Positions 16,976 through 26,436 are shown, counted from the first letter of the stretch. The stretch: 64,000 nucleotides of DNA from Streptomyces sp. NBC_00236 (GCF_036195045.1 NZ_CP108100.1:2170001-2234000), one strand, 5' to 3'. The notes: generated by a model not told the origin, from the sequence alone. Numbers and translations: made by a program.

Positions 16976-18363
16976 TGGCAGCCGCCCCGCAGGCCGACGC
17001 CGTGGCCCACGAGACCAAGAGCATCGGCAGCGACGACTACTCGCTCTCGCGCGTCCCGCGCGACAAGCGGTTCGGTTTCTGGTCGATGCTGCTCCAGTGG
17101 CTGGCCCAGTCCGGTTCGATCTCGCAGTTCACGCTCGGCGCCACGATCGGCGTCGGCATGACCTTCGGCGACGCCTTCCTCGCCTTCACGCTCGGCGCGG
17201 TGATCCTGGAGATCGTGATCTTCGCGATCGGTCTGGCCGGTATGCGCGAGGGTCTCGCGACCCCGATGCTGACCCGCTGGGTGGGCTTCGGCCGCAACGG
17301 CTCCGCGCTGGTCAGCTTCGTCATCGCGGTCAGCCTCGTCGGCTGGTTCGGCGTCCAGAACACGATCTTCGGCAACAGCGTCTCGGCGCTGGTCGGCGGA
17401 CCGTCCTGGATGTGGTGCGTGTTCGCCGGGATCGCCATCACCGCCCTGGTGATCTTCGGCTTCACGTACATGGCGAACTTCGCGAAGATCGTCACCCCGC
17501 TCTTCTTCGCGATGGTCGCCTGGTCCGTCATCACCACGCTCAACGACCACTCGTTCAGCGACCTGATCCACTCGCCGCCGCCCGGCGAAACGATTCCGCT
17601 GGCCGTCGCCGCCACCGCCATCGCGGGCGGCTACATGACGGGCGCGATCGTCTCCCCGGAGATGACCCGCTACAACAAGAAGGGCTCGCACGTCTTCCTG
17701 CAGAGCGCTTCCTCGATGATCCTCTCCGAGTACATCGTCGGACTGACCGGTGTGCTCCTGGGGCACCTGGTGAAGAGCAACGAGGTCTCGCACATCGTGC
17801 TCTCCACCTCGGGCGCCTTCGGCGTGATCGTGGTCCTGATGTCCACCGCCAAGATCAACGACTGGAACCTGTACGGCTCCTCGCTCGGCGTCGTCAACTT
17901 CTTCCAGGTCGTCTTCGGCAAGCGCGTCCACCGCGGCGCGGTCACGATCGTCCTCGGCATCGCCGGCACGCTCCTGTCCGCGGTCGGGATCATGACTCAC
18001 TTCACCGAGTTCCTCACGATCCTCGGCGTCGCCATCCCGCCGATCGGCGGCATCATCGTGGCCGAGTACTGGGTCGTGAAGAAGATGCGCAAGCCGCTGG
18101 ACGACACCCGGGAGTCCCAGACCCTGCCGAAGTCCTCGCCGACCTGGGTCCCGATGTCGATCGTCATCTGGATCGTGGCGTTCTGCGTCGGCAAGTTCTA
18201 CGACGGCGGCATCCCGGCCCTGAACTCGCTGGCCACCGCCTTCGTCCTGTACTGCGTCCTCGGCCTGCTGGGCTGGGTGAAGCCGTACGGCACCTCCACC
18301 CTGGACGACGAGGGCGACGCAGCCCCCGCCGCCCGCACCACCACTTCCGTGGGAGCAGCATGA
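16975..18363 (+). CDS. NCS1-family (cytosine/purine-type) permease
   Basis: A 462-residue permease with about 12 helices. The N-terminal SLSRVPRDKRFGFWSM and the IAGGYMTGAIVSPEMTRY segment are characteristic of NCS1 (CodB-like) symporters of nucleobases, hydantoins or allantoin. Start and stop overlap neighbouring genes (TGATG with DUF1177, ATGA with the M20 gene), so translation is coupled. The substrate is unknown. Confidence 0.92.
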   Translation: MAAAPQADAVAHETKSIGSDDYSLSRVPRDKRFGFWSMLLQWLAQSGSISQFTLGATIGVGMTFGDAFLAFTLGAVILEIVIFAIGLAGMREGLATPMLTRWVGFGRNGSALVSFVIAVSLVGWFGVQNTIFGNSVSALVGGPSWMWCVFAGIAITALVIFGFTYMANFAKIVTPLFFAMVAWSVITTLNDHSFSDLIHSPPPGETIPLAVAATAIAGGYMTGAIVSPEMTRYNKKGSHVFLQSASSMILSEYIVGLTGVLLGHLVKSNEVSHIVLSTSGAFGVIVVLMSTAKINDWNLYGSSLGVVNFFQVVFGKRVHRGAVTIVLGIAGTLLSAVGIMTHFTEFLTILGVAIPPIGGIIVAEYWVVKKMRKPLDDTRESQTLPKSSPTWVPMSIVIWIVAFCVGKFYDGGIPALNSLATAFVLYCVLGLLGWVKPYGTSTLDDEGDAAPAARTTTSVGAA

Positions 18364-19691
18364 GCACCACCCCCGCCCCAGCCGCACCCCTGGTCCCCGC
18401 CTCCGACGAGGCCCAGGCCGAGGTCGTCGACCTCTGCGCCGAGCTGATCCGCTTCGACACCTCCAACCCCACGAGCAACGAGCGCGCGAGCGCCGAGTGG
18501 GTCGTGGGCCGCCTCGCCGAGGTCGGCATCGAGTCCGAGCTGATCGAGTCCGCCCCGGGCCGGGCCAGCGTCATCGCCCGGATCGCGGGCCGCGATCCCG
18601 AGCGCGGCGCCCTGATGGTCCACGGCCATCTGGACGTGGTCCCCGCGGACGCCTCCGAGTGGCAGGTGCCGCCGTTCTCGGGCGAGATCCGGGACGGCTA
18701 CCTCTGAGGCCGCGGCGCGATCGACATGAAGGACACGGTGGCCGTCATGCTGGCCACCGCCCGCCACTTCGCCCGCACTGGCACGCGGCCCTCCCGGGAC
18801 CTCGTCCTGGCCTTCCTCGCCGACGAGGAGGCGGGCGGCAAGTTCGGCGCCCACTGGCTGGTCGAGCACCGCCCCGAGTTGTTCGCCGGGGTCACCGAGG
18901 CGATCGGCGAGGGCGGCGGTTTCTCCTTCGCTCTCGACGAGACCCGTCGCCTCTACCCGATCGAGAACGCCCAGCGCGGTATGGCCTGGATGGAGCTCAC
19001 GGCGACCGGCCGGGCCGGCCACGGCTCGTCCCCCAACGACGAGAACGCGGTCACCGACCTCGCCGAATCGCTGACCCGGATCGGCCGCGAGACCTTCCCG
19101 ATCCGGCTGATCGAGCCGGTCCGCGCCCTGCTGGAGGAGGCTGCCCGCCTCTACGGCGTCGAGTTCGACGAGAACGACATCGAGGGCAGCCTCGCGAAGC
19201 TCGGCCCGGTCTCCGACTTCATGCAGGTGGTGCTCCGCAACTCGGCGAACCCCACCATGTTCACCGCCGGCTACCAGACCAACGTGATCCCCGGGAAGGC
19301 CACGGCACGCGTCGACGGCCGCTTCCTGCCGGGCCACGAGCAGGAGCTGATCGACACGATCGACAAGCTGCTGCTGCCCTCGGTCACCCGGGAGTGGGTC
19401 AACCACGACATCGCGATGGAGACCACGTTCGACGGCCCGCTCGTCGACGCCATGTGCGACGCGGTGCGCGCCGAGGACCCGGACGGCCACCCGGTGCCGT
19501 ACTGCAACCCCGGCGGTACGGACGCCAAGGCCTTCACCCACCTGGGCATCCGCTGCTTCGGCTTCAAGGGCCTGAAGCTCCCGCACGACCTGGACTACGG
19601 CCGGCTCTTCCACGGCGTGGACGAGCGCGTCCCGCTGGAGGGACTGCGCTTCGGCGTCCGCGTCATGACGCGGCTCTGGCAGAGCTGCTGA
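18360..19691 (+). pseudogene. M20-family metallohydrolase interrupted by in-frame TGA
   Basis: Read through, the frame encodes 443 residues of an ArgE/DapE/ACY1-type M20 enzyme: HGHLDVVP (zinc ligand), a DGYL-x-GRGAIDMK motif, ADEEAGG (catalytic Glu and ligand), and NPGGTDAK near the C-terminus. At 18705-18707 the codon is TGA exactly where the family has Trp in the conserved WGRGAIDMKD segment. A single G-to-A change from TGG explains it. No frameshift or other stop is present, so the event is recent, a sequencing error, or a readthrough site. Restart at ATG 18726 would give 321 residues lacking the first zinc ligand. Confidence 0.85.
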
Positions 19692-19709
19692 ACCGTCCCT
19701 CGCAGCCGC

Positions 19710-19740
19710 ACACCCCCGCCGACCGCGTCGGCGGGGGTGT
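19710..19740. terminator. Rho-independent-like terminator after the M20 gene
   Basis: A perfect 14-bp GC-rich stem (19710-19723 with 19727-19740) with a 3-nt loop, 19 bp after the stop. No U-run follows, as is usual in Streptomyces. Confidence 0.75.
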
Positions 19741-19801
19741 ACGGCACGATGGGGCGCCGTCGAACTGCCCGCCCTGCACCCGTCCCACCAGGAGGAACCC
19801 C

Positions 19802-20446
19802 GTGGCCGCCGAGCCCAAGCCCGAGATTCTCGCCGCGTTCCAGGCCGCCAAGGGCTTCATGCCGGTGGTCGAGGGACTCGCGCTGTACGCCGCCGCCACC
19901 GATGCGGCCGCACTCGGCCTGCCGCTGCTGGAGGTGGGCACGTACTGCGGGCGCTCCACCATCCTGCTCGCCGACGCGGCGCGTGCGGCGGGCGTGACGG
20001 CGCTCACCGTCGACCACCACCGGGGCAGCGAGGAGCAGCAGCCCGGTTGGGAGTACCACGACCCGACGGTGGTGGACCCCGAGGTCGGCCGGATGGACAC
20101 CCTGCCGACGTTCCGCCGGACGCTGCACGCGGCCGGTCTGGAGGACCACGTGGTGGCGCTGGTCGGACGTTCTCCGCAGGTGGCGGCCGTCTGGGGCGGC
20201 CGGCTCGGCCTCGTCTTCATCGACGGCGGTCACACCGACGAGCACGCGAACGGCGACTACGAGGGCTGGGCGCCGCATGTCGCCGAGGGCGGGCTCCTGG
20301 TGATCCACGACGTGTTCCCGGACCCGGCCCACGGCGGCCAGGCCCCGTACCGGGTGTATCTGCGGGCGCTGGCGTCGGGGGCGTTCACCGAGATCTCCGT
20401 CACGGACTCGCTGCGGGTGCTGCGGCGTACCGGGGCGGGAATCTGA
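19802..20446 (+). CDS. Class I SAM-dependent methyltransferase (Methyltransf_24 type)
   Basis: A 214-residue protein with motif I LLEVGTYCGRST near residue 40, a VDHHRGSEEQQPG segment, and an acidic metal-binding-like segment VFIDGGHTDEHANGDYEGW, as in class I O-methyltransferases. GTG at 19802 has GGAGG about 9 nt upstream. It stands alone between a terminator and the amidase. The substrate is unknown. Its 3' end is copied twice more downstream. Confidence 0.85.
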   Translation: MAAEPKPEILAAFQAAKGFMPVVEGLALYAAATDAAALGLPLLEVGTYCGRSTILLADAARAAGVTALTVDHHRGSEEQQPGWEYHDPTVVDPEVGRMDTLPTFRRTLHAAGLEDHVVALVGRSPQVAAVWGGRLGLVFIDGGHTDEHANGDYEGWAPHVAEGGLLVIHDVFPDPAHGGQAPYRVYLRALASGAFTEISVTDSLRVLRRTGAGI

Positions 20447-20558
20447 GCGCTCGGGTACGCCGCGGCGGGGTCCCGGAGGCCACGTACCGGGGCGGAGATC
20501 CGAGCGCCCCGCACAGCGCTCGGCCGCCACGCGCCGGGGCGGGAATCCGAGCGCCCCG
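20427..20558. repeat. Three degenerate copies of the methyltransferase 3' end
   Basis: Segments beginning near 20427, 20483 and 20530 share about 24 bases around CGGGGCGGGAATCNGAGCGC. The first contains the gene's last codons and TGA; the others lie downstream with the stop mutated to CGA. Confidence 0.8.
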
Positions 20559-20591
20559 GACACCGCGCGGGCTCCCGGATAGCATCGCCGG

Positions 20592-21554
20592 GTGCGTCAC
20601 GACGAGAGTGCTCCCCCCACCGCCCGCCGTCCGAAGCTGTCCGCCGCGGCGGCGCTGACCGTGCTGTGTCTGGGCATCGGCGTCTGCGTCTCCGGCTGCG
20701 GCGGCGACAGCGGCGCGCAGGCGCAGCCCGGGAAGGGCGGTGACCCGGCCCCGTCCTCGGCGGCCGCGTCCACACCCGCCGCCCCGACGTCCCCCGCGTC
20801 ACCGTCTCCGTCGCGCACCGGCCCGTCCCCGTCGAAGAAGTCCACCGGGTCCGCCGACCCCACCGCCCCCTCGGCCTCCGGTCCGCTGTCCGGGAAGACG
20901 GTCGTCATCGACCCGGGCCACAACCCGGACAACCACCTCCACACCTCCGAGATCAACCGGCAGGTGGACATCGGCACCGCGCACAAGGAGTGCGACACCA
21001 CCGGCACCTCCACCAACTCCGGTTACACGGAAGCCCGGTTCACGCTCGACGTCTCGCACCGGCTGCGGACCCTGCTCCAGGCACAGGGCGCGAAGGTGGT
21101 CCTGACGTACGACGGCGACCGGGCGTTCGGGCCCTGTGTCGACGAGCGGGCCCGGATCGGCAACAAGGCCGGGGCGGACGCCGTCGTCTCCGTCCACGCG
21201 GACGGTTCGGTGGCGGGGAACCGCGGCTTCCATGTGATTCTTCCCGCAGCCGTGCGCGGCGGTGGCGCGGACACCTCGAAGATCGTGGGTCCCTCGCGCG
21301 ATCTGGGCACCCGGATCGCCGGACTCTTCGTACGCGCTACCGGAAGTGCGCCTTCCAATTACATCGGCGGCGGTACCGGCCTGGACACCCGCAAGGATCT
21401 CGGCGGACTGAATCTGTCGACCGTGCCCAAAGTCTTCATCGAATGCGGCAATATGCGTGATCCGAAGGACGCCGCCCTGCTCACCAGCGCGGGTTGGCGC
21501 CAGAAGGCCGCCCAGGGCATCGCGGACGGCATCAGCAGCTACCTCAGGGGGTAG
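20592..21554 (+). CDS. N-acetylmuramoyl-L-alanine amidase lipoprotein (Amidase_3)
   Basis: A 320-residue protein. It has a signal peptide with a lipobox ending VSGC near residue 36, then a Pro/Ser/Thr-rich linker (about 40-95), then an Amidase_3 zinc domain with ligands in VIDPGHNPD, GYTEARF and VVSVHADG and the catalytic Glu in VFIECGN. It probably cleaves the stem peptide from muramic acid at the outer face of the membrane. GTG at 20592 appears leaderless, with TAGCAT 6 nt upstream. The 3' end is duplicated. Confidence 0.92.
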   Translation: MRHDESAPPTARRPKLSAAAALTVLCLGIGVCVSGCGGDSGAQAQPGKGGDPAPSSAAASTPAAPTSPASPSPSRTGPSPSKKSTGSADPTAPSASGPLSGKTVVIDPGHNPDNHLHTSEINRQVDIGTAHKECDTTGTSTNSGYTEARFTLDVSHRLRTLLQAQGAKVVLTYDGDRAFGPCVDERARIGNKAGADAVVSVHADGSVAGNRGFHVILPAAVRGGGADTSKIVGPSRDLGTRIAGLFVRATGSAPSNYIGGGTGLDTRKDLGGLNLSTVPKVFIECGNMRDPKDAALLTSAGWRQKAAQGIADGISSYLRG

Positions 21555-21589
21555 TGGCCGACGGCATCAGCAGCTGCCTCAACGGGTAG
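21525..21589. repeat. 30-bp duplication of the amidase 3' end
   Basis: 21525-21554 (ending in the amidase TAG) is repeated at 21560-21589 with about 26 of 30 bases identical, including a second TAG. Confidence 0.88.
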
Positions 21590-21772
21590 TAAGAGGTGGT
21601 TCTGCGATGAATTCGGGAGGATGCCCACCCAAGGACCGGGCAGGAACACCACCCGCCCGGGCAGACGATAGATTCATCCGTACGATGGGGGGCCGCTCCC
21701 GAGCTTCGCGCCGTACCCGCCGTACCGGTGGCAGCGACGACCCCGACGAGACGACCGACTAAGGACCTTCAC

Positions 21773-22585
21773 GTGAATATCCGCTCCCTCACTCGAGGCG
21801 ATGGCGTGGTGATCGGAGCAGCGGTCGTGCTGTTCATCGCCTCTTTCCTGGACTACTTCGACTACGGAAGCACCAGCGTCGACGCGCCGAACTCCTGGGA
21901 CTCCCTGGGTAACGCGATCGGTGTCTACATGGTCGGCGTGATCGGTGCCGTACTGATCGTGCTGTCCCGTTCGCAGCCGCAGCCGCGCAAGGTCGTCGGT
22001 CTCGACCTGGCCCAGTTCGGTGTCGCCGCCACGGTGTTCACCGCGTGGAGCCTCTTCTGGACGATCATCGACCTCGGCCAGATCGACGCCGGTGCCGGCC
22101 TGATCCTCGGCCTGATCGCCTCGCTCGCGCTGGCCGCGGGCGCGGTCGCCTCCCCGCTGCTCCCGGCCCTCAAGGCCCCGCTGGCGGGCGCCCCGAAGCC
22201 GCAGGCCGTACAGCCTCCGTACGGCGGCCAGCCCGGCCAGGGCTACGGCTACCCGGGTGCCCAGCAGCCCTCGTACGGTGGCCAGCCGCAGGGCCAGGCG
22301 CCGGCGTACGGCGGTCAGCCGCAGCAGCCCGGTCAGCCCGACCCGCAGCAGGCTCAGGCTCCGGCCCAGCAGGCGGCGCCCGCAGGGGACTTCACCCCGT
22401 TCTGGTTCGCGGTGCCGGTGGCCCGTCCGCTGTACGGCGAGGACGGTTCGCCGTCCCCGATCGCCGAACTGGCGCCGGGCACCTGGTACCTCGCGGTCGA
22501 GCAGCGCGGCCCGGCCCTCATCGCCCAGACGCAGGACGGCTGTCGCGGTGTGCTCCAGGACACCACGGGCATCCAGCGCGGCTGA
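21773..22585 (+). CDS. DUF5336-type membrane protein with Pro/Gln/Tyr-rich linker
   Basis: A 270-residue protein with four hydrophobic helices in the first 120 residues (start VNIRSLTRGDGVV), a low-complexity linker of PYGGQP-like repeats (about 130-195), and a C-terminal domain of about 70 residues (TPFWFAVPVARPLYGED). This layout is that of Streptomyces DUF5336 proteins; function is unknown. GTG at 21773 has AAGGA about 7 nt upstream. A strong terminator follows. Confidence 0.85.
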   Translation: MNIRSLTRGDGVVIGAAVVLFIASFLDYFDYGSTSVDAPNSWDSLGNAIGVYMVGVIGAVLIVLSRSQPQPRKVVGLDLAQFGVAATVFTAWSLFWTIIDLGQIDAGAGLILGLIASLALAAGAVASPLLPALKAPLAGAPKPQAVQPPYGGQPGQGYGYPGAQQPSYGGQPQGQAPAYGGQPQQPGQPDPQQAQAPAQQAAPAGDFTPFWFAVPVARPLYGEDGSPSPIAELAPGTWYLAVEQRGPALIAQTQDGCRGVLQDTTGIQRG

Positions 22586-22605
22586 CACCACAGCGCACGC
22601 GGTAG

Positions 22606-22648
22606 CGACAGTGGCCCCCCGCCCCTTCCGGGCGGGGGGCCACTGTCG
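22606..22648. terminator. Strong hairpin terminator, 19-bp stem
   Basis: 22606-22624 and 22630-22648 are perfect complements with a 5-nt loop, 20 bp after the DUF5336 gene. Confidence 0.88.
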
Positions 22649-22662
22649 TACTCTCCGACTAC

Positions 22663-22681
22663 ATCTGACGTATCGTCATAT
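22663..22681. promoter_or_regulatory. Imperfect palindrome ATCTGAC-N5-GTCATAT (site 3 of 4)
   Basis: It shares CTGACG-N3-CGTCA with the site at 3034 and ATCTGAC-N5-GTCA with that at 12252. It lies 25 bp before the LLM oxidoreductase start, where a repressor would block transcription. No KstR-type site accompanies it. Confidence 0.45.
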
Positions 22682-22705
22682 CTTCGGTTCGCGGGAGGCA
22701 GCGGA

Positions 22706-23716
22706 ATGCGGCTCGGACTCGCTCTCGGTTACTGGGGCCGCGGCCCGAACCCGGCGCACCTGGACCTCGCCCGCGAGGCGGAGGAGTTGGGCTACGCCTC
22801 GGTGTGGACGGCGGAGGCGTGGGGGTCGGACGCCTTCACCCCGCTGACGTGGATCGCCGCCCATACCTCCCGTATCCGGCTGGGCACCGCCATCGCGCAG
22901 ATGGCGGCCCGCACCCCGACCGCCACGGCGATGCACGCCCTGACCCTGGACCACCTCTCCGGCGGCCGGATGATGCTCGGCCTCGGACTGTCCGGCCCCC
23001 AGGTCGTGGAGGGCTGGTACGGGCGGCCGTTCCCCCGCAGCCCGCTCACCGCGACCCGCGAGTACGTCGACGTCGTGCGCCAGGTCCTGCGCCGGGAGGC
23101 GCCCGTCGCCCTGGACGGCCGGTTCCACTCCCATCCGTACAACGGCCCGGACGCCACCGGCCTCGGCAAGCCGCTGAAGCCGATCACGCATCCGCTGCGC
23201 GCCGAACTCCCGCTGCTGCTGGGCGCGGAGGGGCCGAAGAACATCGCCCAGACCACCCGGATCGCGGACGGCTGGCTGCCGCTGTACTGGTCACCGATGC
23301 GCACGGATGTGTACGAGGCCTCGCTGACCGGTCTCCCCGAGGGGTTCATGATCGCGCCGATGGCCCGGGCGCACGTCTGTGACGACGTCGCGGAGGGCCT
23401 GCTGCCGGTGAAGGCGATGCTCGGCTTCTACATCGGCGGCATGGGCGCCGCGGCCCGCAACTTCCACGCGGACCTGATGGCGCGGATGGGCTACGAGGAG
23501 GAGGCGCGGCACATCCAGCACCTGTTCCTGGACGGGCGCAAACAGGAGGCGGTGCTGGCCGTCCCGGACGCGTTCGCCGACGAGATCTCACTGGTCGGCC
23601 CCCGCGAACGCATCGCGGAACGGCTGGAGTTGTGGCGCAAGGGCCCGGTCACCGACCTCCTGGTGACGGCACCGGACCCCCACACCCTGCGCGTACTCGC
23701 AGAACTCAACCAGTAA
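22706..23716 (+). CDS. LLM-class F420-dependent oxidoreductase
   Basis: A 336-residue luciferase-like TIM barrel. The N-terminal MRLGLALGYWGRGP, the RIRLGTAIAQMAARTP strand and LDHLSGGRMMLGLGLSGPQVVEGWYG are typical of the F420-dependent, Mer-like LLM group. The substrate is not known. In actinobacteria many such genes lie in lipid or xenobiotic degradation loci, consistent with the palindrome upstream shared with the acyl-CoA gene promoters. It converges on the DUF574 gene. Confidence 0.9.
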   Translation: MRLGLALGYWGRGPNPAHLDLAREAEELGYASVWTAEAWGSDAFTPLTWIAAHTSRIRLGTAIAQMAARTPTATAMHALTLDHLSGGRMMLGLGLSGPQVVEGWYGRPFPRSPLTATREYVDVVRQVLRREAPVALDGRFHSHPYNGPDATGLGKPLKPITHPLRAELPLLLGAEGPKNIAQTTRIADGWLPLYWSPMRTDVYEASLTGLPEGFMIAPMARAHVCDDVAEGLLPVKAMLGFYIGGMGAAARNFHADLMARMGYEEEARHIQHLFLDGRKQEAVLAVPDAFADEISLVGPRERIAERLELWRKGPVTDLLVTAPDPHTLRVLAELNQ

Positions 23717-23722
23717 CCACAA

Positions 23723-24523
23723 CTACCGCTTGGCGGCGACGAACCCCCACTGGTCGACCGGCTCACCGACGACGGGCTCCTCGGGGCGCCACAGGCTGAT
23801 CGAGCCGAAGCCCGGCTCCACGAGTTCGAGTCCGTCCGCGAAGGTCGCCATGATCTCCTTGGGCCGCGAGATGTAGGGCATGGCGCCGCCACTGGCGTAC
23901 TCCTCGGACCCGGCCTCGGTCACCGGCGTCCCGATCGTGTCGCACTGCATCAGATAACTGCCCACGGGCAACGCGTCCAGGTAGCTGCGGAGCAGCGCCG
24001 CGGCCTCGTCCGAGTCCGCGACGTGTCCCAGCGTCGAGAGCACCATCACGGCGACCGGCTGGTCGAGGTCCAGCGTCCGCGCGGCCTCGCGCAGCACGGT
24101 CTTCGCGTCCCTCAGGTCCGCGTGCACATAGTCCGTCTTCCCTTCGGGCCGGCTGGTCAGCAGGGCCCGCGCGTGCGCCAGGACGATCGGGTCGTGGTCC
24201 ACGTACACGATGCGTGCCGTCGGCTCGACGCCCTGGGCGACCTCGTGCGTCGCGTTCGCCGTCGGCAGACCGGTGCCGAGATCCAGGAACTGCCGTATCC
24301 CCGCCTCACCGGCCAGATACCGCACCGCCCGCGCCTGGAACGCCCGGGAGGCCCTCGCTATGTCGATGATCTGCGGGTACAGCTCCTCCATCGTCGCCCC
24401 GAGCCGACGGTCCACCTCGTAGTTGTCCTTGCCGCCCAGCCAGTAGTTCCACACCCGCGCCGAATGCGGCGTCCCCGTGTCGATTCCGTCCACCGACGTC
24501 GGGGTGCCTTGCTCGTCAGTCAT
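23723..24523 (-). CDS. DUF574 SAM-dependent methyltransferase (Methyltransf_19)
   Basis: A 266-residue member of a family greatly expanded in Streptomyces. Hallmarks are PHSARVWNYWLGGKDNYEVDR at the N-terminus, FLDLGTGLPT (SAM motif I), VYVDHDPIVLAHARALL and VLSTLGHVAD. The physiological substrate is unknown. A minus-strand gene standing alone. Confidence 0.93.
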   Translation of the reverse strand: MTDEQGTPTSVDGIDTGTPHSARVWNYWLGGKDNYEVDRRLGATMEELYPQIIDIARASRAFQARAVRYLAGEAGIRQFLDLGTGLPTANATHEVAQGVEPTARIVYVDHDPIVLAHARALLTSRPEGKTDYVHADLRDAKTVLREAARTLDLDQPVAVMVLSTLGHVADSDEAAALLRSYLDALPVGSYLMQCDTIGTPVTEAGSEEYASGGAMPYISRPKEIMATFADGLELVEPGFGSISLWRPEEPVVGEPVDQWGFVAAKR

Positions 24524-24742
24524 GAGCCCTCATCAAGTCGCACATCAGGTTGCGCGCACGACCCCCGTACCGCGCACACCCATGCTGACTCACCAACATC
24601 ATCCGCACCAGCCCGAACAGGAGGCAACTGCCCTGCGGGGAAAGGCGGCAGAGGGAGGACGACCGCAGCTCAGGGCTCTGCCCCAACCACGGCCGGCCGG
24701 CCCGTCGCCGTGCTGCGACGGGCCGGCCGGATCCCGGATCCG

Positions 24743-25258
24743 TCAGACGCCGAAGGGCGCCGGGTAGTGGATGGTGCCCGTCGGGACGGGAGCGGTGGCG
24801 TCGAGGGCGAGGACCATCATGGCCTCGTCGGGCACCTCGAAGGTGGGGCGGATGCCGTGTTCCGAGGCCGGGGTGAACCCGAACCGCGGGTAGTACTCGG
24901 GGTGTCCCAGACAGGTGACGAGGTTCTCGCCCCGGTCGCGGGCGGCGTCGAGGGCGGCACGGATCACGGCGGATCCCGCTCCCGTCTTCTGGTGGGCGGG
25001 AAGTACCGCGCACGGACCCAGTACGAGGGCGGGGCTGTCGTCGATGTGGCAGCGGGTCAGCAGCGCGAAGCCCGCGACGGTGCCGTCCGGGGCTTCCGCG
25101 ACCAGGGAGAGGCCGGGAATCCAGGCCGGGTCGGAGCGCAGGGCCTCGACGAGGTCGGCCTCCAACGGGGTCGGGAACGCGCCGAGGTTCACCTCGCGGA
25201 TCGCGGCGATGTCGGCGGTCGTTTCGGGGCGGGTGGTCCAGGTGAGGGGGCTGTTCAT
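24743..25258 (-). CDS. GNAT-family N-acetyltransferase
   Basis: A 171-residue acetyltransferase with the acetyl-CoA loop in LPAHQKTGAGSAVIRAAL and the C-terminal CLGHPEYYPRFGFTPA typical of YhbS-like GNATs. ATG at 25258 was chosen because family similarity begins at TWTTRPETTADIAAIRE. An in-frame GTG at 25330 overlaps the RsgA stop (GTGA) and would add 24 residues, so translational coupling with RsgA is possible. Confidence 0.87.
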   Translation of the reverse strand: MNSPLTWTTRPETTADIAAIREVNLGAFPTPLEADLVEALRSDPAWIPGLSLVAEAPDGTVAGFALLTRCHIDDSPALVLGPCAVLPAHQKTGAGSAVIRAALDAARDRGENLVTCLGHPEYYPRFGFTPASEHGIRPTFEVPDEAMMVLALDATAPVPTGTIHYPAPFGV

Positions 25259-25326
25259 GAGAAGAGACCGGTCCGTTTCGCAGAGAGGAGAGGGGGCGGA
25301 GCTGTCCGTGGCGATGTCGTGCGGCG

Positions 25327-26436
25327 TCACTGCTGGCGCTCGCGGAAGCGGTAGGTCGCGCGCAGGTGGCGGGTGATGGACTTCTGCTGGTCGGTGCGGC
25401 CGGCCCGGTTACGGGCATCGCTGCGGGAGGCCGCCCATTCGCTCTCGCGCAGCAGCTTGCGATAGCTCTCCAGGCGGCGTTCGCTCAACTGGCCGGTGTG
25501 GATGGCCTCTTGGACCGCGCAGCCGGGCTCGCGGTCGTGACCGCAGTCCCGGAACCCGCACTCCTCGGCGAACTGCTCGATCTCGGCGAAGACCTGCTCC
25601 AGCCCGTCGGCGGCATCCTGCAGGCCGATGCCCCGCAATCCCGGGGTGTCGATGAGTACGCCCCCGCCGGGCAGCGGAAGCAGCTCGCGGTGAACGGTGG
25701 TGTGGCGGCCCTTGCCGTCCTGGGCCCGGACCGCGCCCGTCGCCAGGACGTCGGCGCCGAGCAGCGCGTTGGCCAGCGTGGACTTGCCCGCGCCCGAGGG
25801 GCCGAGCAGCACGGTGGTGCCGTGGGCCAGCGCGGTCAGGACATCCAGGCCGACACCGGTGGCGGCGCTGGTGACCACGGTGTCGACGCCCGGCGCCAGC
25901 GTGGCGACCCCGGCCTGCGCGGCGTCGGCGTCGGCCGGGTCCGCGAGGTCCTGCTTGGTGAGGGCGAGCACGGGCCGGGCACCGCTGTCCCAGGCCAGCG
26001 CGAGCAGCCGCTCGATCCGCCCCGGATTCAGCGGGGCCGCCAGGGAGACGGCGACGACCACGATGTCGATGTTGGCGGCGAGTGCCTGCCCGTGCGAGGA
26101 GCGGCCGGCGGCGGAGCGCACGATGGCACTGCGCCGTGGCAGCAGGGCCACCAGCTGCGGATCGGAGCCGGTACGCAGAGCGGCCCAGTCGCCGGTGCAG
26201 GGGGAAAGGACGGGGTCCGGCGAGGACACCGCCGAGGAGCCCGCCCGCACGGGGCCGGACTCGGTGACCACGTCACACTGACCGCGATCCACCCGCACGA
26301 TCCGGGCCGGAACCAGTCCAGCGGCGCGATGCGCGGCGAAATCACGGTCGAACGCTTCGTCCCATCCGAACGCGGTCAGCGTGGAGCCGGCCGACCCGGA
26401 TGACGAGGAAGAGGGGGTGGAGAAGGAGAATGACAA
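25327..26436 (-). CDS. rsgA: Ribosome small subunit-dependent GTPase A
   Basis: A 369-residue circularly permuted GTPase. An N-terminal OB-fold region with a Ser-rich leader is followed by G4 TKQD (160-163), G1 GPSGAGKST (212-220), G3 DTPG (263-266) and a zinc site from Cys293, Cys298, His300 and Cys306 (CGFRDCGHDREPGC). It acts in late 30S subunit maturation. The frame begins at an unusual TTG (26436); no in-frame ATG lies nearby. A short open frame with a very strong ribosome-binding site precedes it. Confidence 0.92.
   Translation of the reverse strand: MSFSFSTPSSSSSGSAGSTLTAFGWDEAFDRDFAAHRAAGLVPARIVRVDRGQCDVVTESGPVRAGSSAVSSPDPVLSPCTGDWAALRTGSDPQLVALLPRRSAIVRSAAGRSSHGQALAANIDIVVVAVSLAAPLNPGRIERLLALAWDSGARPVLALTKQDLADPADADAAQAGVATLAPGVDTVVTSAATGVGLDVLTALAHGTTVLLGPSGAGKSTLANALLGADVLATGAVRAQDGKGRHTTVHRELLPLPGGGVLIDTPGLRGIGLQDAADGLEQVFAEIEQFAEECGFRDCGHDREPGCAVQEAIHTGQLSERRLESYRKLLRESEWAASRSDARNRAGRTDQQKSITRHLRATYRFRERQQ

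Noticed and set aside
18705..18707. TGA as a selenocysteine codon in the M20 gene
   Set aside because: The family has Trp, not Cys, at this place, and no selenocysteine insertion element or selenium genes are visible. A nonsense change or sequencing error is simpler.
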